Assembly (NCBI RefSeq): GCF_902706195.1
Contig: NZ_CACSJO010000006.1
Span: forward strand, 148,709-212,708
Length of the DNA stretch: 64,000 nucleotides
Source: Novosphingobium sp. 18050
GTDB taxonomy: Bacteria > Pseudomonadota > Alphaproteobacteria > Sphingomonadales > Sphingomonadaceae
Direction: 5' to 3'
Shown here piece by piece: positions 60,060-64,000 of the stretch (position 1 is its first letter; each line of letters starts with the position of its first letter). The position numbers were made by a program, and so were the translations under genes. The notes beneath the pieces are model-generated. The model did not search any database and was not told the origin of the DNA. It saw only the letters and a program-made list of their open reading frames with translations.

Positions 60060-61166
60060 TCAGACCGCTTCGCGGCCGCCGCTGCGCGCGGCGCGTTCGA
60101 CCGCGTCGATCACTCGGTGAATGCGCAGGGCATCTTCGAAACTGCGAAATTCGCCGGTAGCGCCCCGGATATCGCGCGCGACGCTGCGATAGGCGTAGGC
60201 GACATTGCGGGCGACGCCTTCTTCAAGTGCTACCCCGTCCAGATAGCTATCCGGCACCGGCAGCGGTTCGAGCGCCTGCGCATCGCCCCGCCCGCCCGCA
60301 AGCGCTACCGGGAACATCTGGACATGACCGCACAGGCCCGTCACCTGGATGTCGCCCTCGGTGCCGTTGATTTCGAGCAGAAGGTTGGTCCCTCGCGACA
60401 TCCCGCCGCGGAAATGGACCGAAAGCGGCGCCCCGCCATCATAGATGCCCTGCACCAGCACCTGGTCCGGCGCGGTGAGCGGCAGGGTCTCACCTGTTTC
60501 GACCACGGTCGCTTCACGGCGCAGGTATTCGATCCTTGCCGACACCTCTACCGGCAGGCCCAGCACCATGTCGAGCGCCGCCATCGTGTGGCCGAAGGGG
60601 ATCGTCAGCATGGTCGCGCCGATCTTCTCGTCGAGCGAATAGGCATTGGCCTGGTCGACGTACGCCCCCCAGGCCATGCCCGAGGCGACGAGGCTGACAG
60701 ACTGCACCTTGCCCACATAGTCCTGCGCAAGCAGGTCCCGCAGGTAGCGGAATGCCGGCGCCGCAGCCGCCTGGTTGCCAATAAAGCCGCGTGCGCCGCT
60801 GCTGCGCTGCGCCTCGGCCATTTCCTCGGACTGGGCCAGGCCGTGGCCCAGCGGCCATTCGCAGTAGACGTGCTTTCCGGCGGCGAGCGCGGCAGTGGCG
60901 ATTTCGTGATGGAAGGGTACTTTCACCGCCACCACCACCAGATCCACGGCGGGATCGGCGATCAGCGCCGCGTGATTGTCATAGACATTAGCGACCCCAA
61001 ACGCCGCGCCAGCGGCCCGCGCCGTCTCCATGCGCGTGGTCGAAACGGCGGCTATGTGATATTCGTCCAGCGCCTGCAGAGCGGGCACGTGCGCCATCGC
61101 CGCCCAGCTCGCATCGGGATTGGCGCCAACGATGCCCACGCCTATCTTGCCTTCGGCCACGTCCAT
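60060..61166 (-). CDS. Gfo/Idh/MocA-family oxidoreductase
   Basis: A 368-residue dehydrogenase. The N-terminal Rossmann region VGIVGANPDASWA is followed by the GKHVYCEWPLG segment, in which the EKP-type motif of the family appears as EWP. The C-terminal domain is alpha-beta. Such enzymes oxidise or reduce sugars, inositols or other polyols with NAD(P). Its substrate here is not known; a hydroxylated ring compound is as likely as a sugar. First gene to the left of operator site 14. Confidence 0.83.
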   Translation of the reverse strand: MDVAEGKIGVGIVGANPDASWAAMAHVPALQALDEYHIAAVSTTRMETARAAGAAFGVANVYDNHAALIADPAVDLVVVAVKVPFHHEIATAALAAGKHVYCEWPLGHGLAQSEEMAEAQRSSGARGFIGNQAAAAPAFRYLRDLLAQDYVGKVQSVSLVASGMAWGAYVDQANAYSLDEKIGATMLTIPFGHTMAALDMVLGLPVEVSARIEYLRREATVVETGETLPLTAPDQVLVQGIYDGGAPLSVHFRGGMSRGTNLLLEINGTEGDIQVTGLCGHVQMFPVALAGGRGDAQALEPLPVPDSYLDGVALEEGVARNVAYAYRSVARDIRGATGEFRSFEDALRIHRVIDAVERAARSGGREAV

Positions 61167-61208
61167 CTCTCCATCCTGTTATGATTCAAGCTGCTGCCCC
61201 AAGGGATA

Positions 61209-61224
61209 GGTTCGCTTGCGTCCT
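61209..61224. promoter_or_regulatory. Cluster operator site 14 (palindrome)
   Basis: GGTTCGCT/TGCGTCCT. Left arm exact; right arm keeps GCG only. 43 bases upstream of the Gfo/Idh/MocA ATG. Confidence 0.5.
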
Positions 61225-61341
61225 ATATTCCCTTCTAGGCACCGTGAAGCGATCTTGCCAAGAGGGATTGTCCCCAGCGCCTGTTCTTTGCGCCAAGGTC
61301 CTTCGCCGCATCGGCCAGTTACCGCGTTTACCGCAATTTAT

Positions 61342-61357
61342 AGTATGCATACGAACC
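61342..61357. promoter_or_regulatory. Cluster operator site 15 (palindrome)
   Basis: AGTATGCA/TACGAACC. Right arm close to consensus, left diverged. 49 bases upstream of the flavin-oxidoreductase ATG; with site 14 it forms a pair in the divergent spacer. Confidence 0.55.
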
Positions 61358-61405
61358 ATATTCCCTTATGCGCGTCCTCACCGCAAGAATGAGGACTAGC
61401 CGCGA

Positions 61406-62512
61406 ATGAGCATCGACCCGTTGTTCCAACCCGTAACCCTGGGCACGCTGGAACTGCCGAACCGCATCATCATGGCTCCCCTCACCCGCGCCCGAGCCGA
61501 TCTGGGCCACGTGCCCACCGCGATGATGGCCACCTATTACGCCCAGCGTGCGGACAGCGGACTGATCGTTTCGGAAGCGACCGCCGTCGATCCGCTCGGC
61601 ATGGGATGGTATCGCGCTCCCGGCATCTGGACCGACGAGATGGTGGCGGCATGGCGCCGCGTCACCGATGCTGTCCACGCGGCCGGTGGCCGCATCGTCT
61701 GCCAGCTGTGGCACATGGGCCGGCTGGTCCTGCCCGACTATCTGAACAGCGCTCTGCCCATCGCCCCCTCCGCCATTGCCGGCGAGGGTGAGACGTTCGC
61801 GCCGCGCGCCGCGGGCGACACCAGCCTGCTGCTGCCGATGAAGCCCTACGTCGTCCCGCGCGAAATGAACGAGGACGACATCGCCCGCGCCGTCTCCAGC
61901 TACGGACGGGGCGCCGCCAATGCCATGGCTGCCGGCTTCGACGGGGTCGAGATCCATGCCGCCAACGGCTACCTTATTGACCAGTTCCTCCAGTCGCGCA
62001 CGAACCTGCGGAGCGATGACTACGGTGGCAGCGTTGAGAACCGCACCCGCTTCCTGCGCGAGGCGATCGCAGCGGTGACCGCGCATGTTGCCCCGGGCCG
62101 CGTGGGCCTGCGCATCAGCCCGACCAGCGCGCGAAAGGGCATGGGCGACGAGAACCCGCAGCTACTTGCCCGAACCATCGGGAAGGCGGCGCAGGACGCA
62201 GGCCTTGCCTATGTCCACCTGATCGAGCCGATCTCCTCGGGCTTCATGGAAAAGCCCGAGCGGCCGGTGATCGAAGACCTCCGACGCGATTTTGCAGGCG
62301 CCGTCATCCAGAACGGCAGCTTCGACGGGCCTGCCGCTTCGGCTTGCATCGCCGCCGGACAGGCCGATGCGATCTCGTTCGGGCGGCCTTACATCGCCAA
62401 CCCCGACCTTGTCGAACGCCTGCGCGCAGACCTGCCGCTTGCGCCCGCCAATTTCGATTATGCCTATGTCGGCGAGGAAGCCGGCTATACCGACTACCCG
62501 GCTGCGACCTGA
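61406..62512 (+). CDS. Old yellow enzyme-family NADH:flavin oxidoreductase
   Basis: 368 residues of a TIM-barrel FMN enzyme: NRIIMAPLTRARAD near the start, VCQLWHMGRL, HAANGYLIDQFL with the substrate-binding histidine-asparagine pair, and YGGSVENR. It reduces activated C=C bonds of enones or enoates, with NAD(P)H as donor. Behind operator site 15. It would saturate a ring or chain double bond. The family name OYE/NemA/XenB is sure; the exact substrate is not. Confidence 0.92.
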   Translation: MSIDPLFQPVTLGTLELPNRIIMAPLTRARADLGHVPTAMMATYYAQRADSGLIVSEATAVDPLGMGWYRAPGIWTDEMVAAWRRVTDAVHAAGGRIVCQLWHMGRLVLPDYLNSALPIAPSAIAGEGETFAPRAAGDTSLLLPMKPYVVPREMNEDDIARAVSSYGRGAANAMAAGFDGVEIHAANGYLIDQFLQSRTNLRSDDYGGSVENRTRFLREAIAAVTAHVAPGRVGLRISPTSARKGMGDENPQLLARTIGKAAQDAGLAYVHLIEPISSGFMEKPERPVIEDLRRDFAGAVIQNGSFDGPAASACIAAGQADAISFGRPYIANPDLVERLRADLPLAPANFDYAYVGEEAGYTDYPAAT

Positions 62513-62517
62513 CCAAG

Positions 62518-62550
62518 CGGCCCCTGAAGCGCTGCTGCGATCAGGGGCCG
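62518..62550. terminator. Hairpin between convergent genes
   Basis: A perfect 10-base inverted repeat (CGGCCCCTGA / TCAGGGGCCG) with a 13-base loop, between the flavin oxidoreductase and PPK2 ends. No T-run. Confidence 0.55.
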
Positions 62551-62557
62551 AAGGTCG

Positions 62558-63472
62558 TCAGAAGGCGTCAGGCACGTAGAGTTCTTCCGGCACCGGCTGG
62601 CGGATATAGTCACTGTTGCGCACGCGGTCGGGCAGCACCACCGGCGCGCGGGGCACGTCTTCGTAGGGAATCTGTTCCAGCAGGTGGGCGATGCAGTTGA
62701 GGCGCGCGCGCTTCTTGTCCACCGCTTCGACGACCCACCACGGCGCCTCCGGGATGTGCGTATGCTCCAGCATCGCTTCCTTGGCGCGGGTATAGTCCTC
62801 CCACCGGCGACGCGATTCCACATCCATGGGAGAGAGCTTCCACTGCTTGAGCGGATCGTGGATACGCATGTTGAAGCGGAACTGCTGCTCGTCGTCGGTG
62901 ATCGAGAACCAGTATTTCAGCAGGATGATCCCCGAGCGGACGAGCATACGTTCGAATTCGGGAACCGAGCGGAAGAACTCCTCCACGTCGTTCTCGTCGC
63001 AGAAGCCCATCACACGCTCCACGCCCGCGCGGTTGTACCAGCTGCGGTCGAACAGCACGATCTCACCCGCTGCGGGCAGGTGCGCGACGTAGCGCTGGAA
63101 GTACCACTGCGTGCGCTCGCGCTCGCTGGGCGCAGGCAGCGCCGCGACCCGGCAGACGCGCGGGTTGAGCCTTTGGGTAATGCGCTTGATCGCGCCGCCC
63201 TTGCCGGCGGAATCGCGGCCCTCGAACAGCACCACGACTTTCAGGCCCTTGTACTGGACCCATTCCTGCAGGCGCACCAGTTCGTGCTGGAGGCGGAACA
63301 GTTCCCGAAAATAGATACGGCGGTCGAGCTGTGCCTGCTCCGGATGCTCGGACATGTCATCCAACAGCGATTCCAGGCGGCTTTCGTCGATCTCCATTTC
63401 CAGCTCCTCGTCGAAGCTGTCGGCGATTTCCGCCTTGATGCGGTCCATCTCGAAACCATGGGGCGGGTTCAT
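62558..63472 (-). CDS. ppk2: Polyphosphate kinase 2
   Basis: A 304-residue PPK2-family kinase from ATG 63472; the longer frame to 63526 adds 18 residues. The Walker A GRDSAGKGG and Walker B-like VLFDRSWYNR segments are visible, with the lid region ERVMGFC between. PPK2 transfers phosphate between polyphosphate and nucleotides (AMP, ADP or GDP). No link to the catabolic cluster is apparent, and no cluster palindrome lies upstream. Confidence 0.92.
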   Translation of the reverse strand: MNPPHGFEMDRIKAEIADSFDEELEMEIDESRLESLLDDMSEHPEQAQLDRRIYFRELFRLQHELVRLQEWVQYKGLKVVVLFEGRDSAGKGGAIKRITQRLNPRVCRVAALPAPSERERTQWYFQRYVAHLPAAGEIVLFDRSWYNRAGVERVMGFCDENDVEEFFRSVPEFERMLVRSGIILLKYWFSITDDEQQFRFNMRIHDPLKQWKLSPMDVESRRRWEDYTRAKEAMLEHTHIPEAPWWVVEAVDKKRARLNCIAHLLEQIPYEDVPRAPVVLPDRVRNSDYIRQPVPEELYVPDAF

Positions 63473-63879
63473 CGCTGGGTTCCTCGTGTGCGTGGCACCA
63501 TTGTTTTTGCCGCACTTGCATGACATCCGGGTTACGAACTGGCCGAATGGAGAAATGCAGTAGAAACATGCTGGAACTGCGCGCGCCGGTAATTCAAAAA
63601 TCGAGACAAATCACTCATGCGCGCATTCGGCATTATTGCCGCGACATGTGCCGCGCCGTCCTGAGTTACCACGACTGCTCGATGGGGACGCTCTCTCCGG
63701 TGCATGACGGCTTCATCACCGACGACAACAGCTTCTCGCTGCGGCGGCCGTATCGGGCTTGAAATTTTCCGAAGCCGCGTCCGGCAAAAGCCTGCAACCA
63801 GTCCGCCCGTGACGACTTCCAATAATGGAGACCGTCATATGCGGGGCCGGGAGCGGGCCTTGCGAAACTGGGGAAAGCA
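63473..63879. other. Intergenic region between PPK2 and the last gene
   Basis: 407 bases without a convincing gene: short frames on both strands overlap here, but none has a ribosome site and a family-like sequence. The PPK2 promoter must lie in its left part and the promoter of the secreted protein in its right part; no palindrome of the cluster type is seen. Confidence 0.6.
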
Positions 63880-64000
63880 ATGAAATCGACCTGGCTGATC
63901 GCCGCACTACTGTTCACCTGCGGCGGACCTGCCCTTGCCCAATCCGCCGCTACCCAGGCCACCGCGCCGATCCCGGCCGCCAACCGCCCCCGTGTAGAGA
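63880..64000 (+). CDS. N-terminus of a secreted protein (truncated by the window edge)
   Basis: ATG at 63880 after GGGGAAAGC. The first 20 residues, MKSTWLIAALLFTCGGPALA, form a signal peptide with a probable cleavage after ALA, followed by an alanine- and proline-rich stretch. Only about 40 residues are in the window, so the mature protein cannot be identified. Confidence 0.72.
   Translation, partial: MKSTWLIAALLFTCGGPALAQSAATQATAPIPAANRPRVE

Noticed and set aside
58231..60120. A 629-residue open frame on the plus strand
   Set aside because: Antisense to the FAD oxidoreductase at 58615-60021; low-complexity, arginine- and histidine-rich translation with no domain.
63520..63983. Short frames on both strands between PPK2 and the last gene
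   Set aside because: No ribosome sites, no family-like sequence, and mutually overlapping; treated as intergenic.
1..64000. Signs of a mobile island: integrase, transposase, tRNA-flanked ends, direct repeats
   Set aside because: None was seen. Composition looks even across the window by eye, though no GC or codon statistic was computed.
1..64000. CRISPR arrays or tandem repeats
   Set aside because: The only recurrent element found is the dispersed 16-base palindrome, which is not regularly spaced and has no spacer structure.

Overview
The window is GC-rich, densely coding DNA that reads like the chromosome of a sphingomonad-type alphaproteobacterium (Novosphingobium/Sphingobium-like). This is inferred from protein style, a TonB receptor inside a catabolic cluster, YaaA, PPK2 and sphingomonad-like oxidoreductases; there is no rRNA or other marker to prove it. 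I saw no tRNA, rRNA, CRISPR array, insertion sequence, integrase or attachment site.

Left edge (1-6.0 kb): ordinary genes. These are the C-terminus of a flavodoxin-like protein, a tyrosine phosphatase, YaaA, a short-chain dehydrogenase (SDR), then an epimerase / PhyH-like dioxygenase / glycosyltransferase trio that looks like a polysaccharide or glycolipid tailoring set. Right edge (62.5-64 kb): PPK2 and the start of a secreted protein.

Centre (6.2-62.5 kb): a catabolic supercluster of about 55 genes in many short, often divergent operons. It encodes a TonB receptor (uptake), a P450 and a Rieske oxygenase (oxygenation), an acyl-CoA synthetase (activation), three acyl-CoA dehydrogenases including a double-length fusion, three crotonases, a MaoC hydratase, several SDRs, an SCPx-like thiolase, a ketosynthase-like/OB-fold fusion, a CitE-like lyase, a BKACE-type cleavage enzyme, an E1 alpha/E1 beta/free lipoyl-domain set, FAD and old-yellow-enzyme redox proteins, and MarR, AraC and TetR regulators. 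The content fits breakdown of a large hydrophobic, probably cyclic or branched compound (steroid- or terpenoid-like) through CoA thioesters. The substrate itself cannot be read from the sequence.

Three features stand out. (1) A 16-bp imperfect palindrome, consensus about RGTTCGCT-AGCGAACY, recurs at 16 sites, at nearly every divergent or operon promoter from 6.2 to 61.4 kb and not at the flanking genes; it looks like the operator of one local regulon, with the MarR gene at 38 kb as the leading candidate regulator. (2) Five proteins carry an RDxSWG-like motif (AttH/CrtC-like, DUF7064/7065 type), three of them in tandem. (3) Five aminoglycoside-phosphotransferase-like (APH) proteins occur, two with an N-terminal helical extension and one beside a stand-alone helical partner, as in the LvaA/LvaB 4-hydroxyacyl-CoA kinase system; two of the five have altered catalytic loops. 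Together they suggest a pathway using phosphorylated acyl-CoA intermediates and an uncharacterised lipocalin-like enzyme family under one operator.
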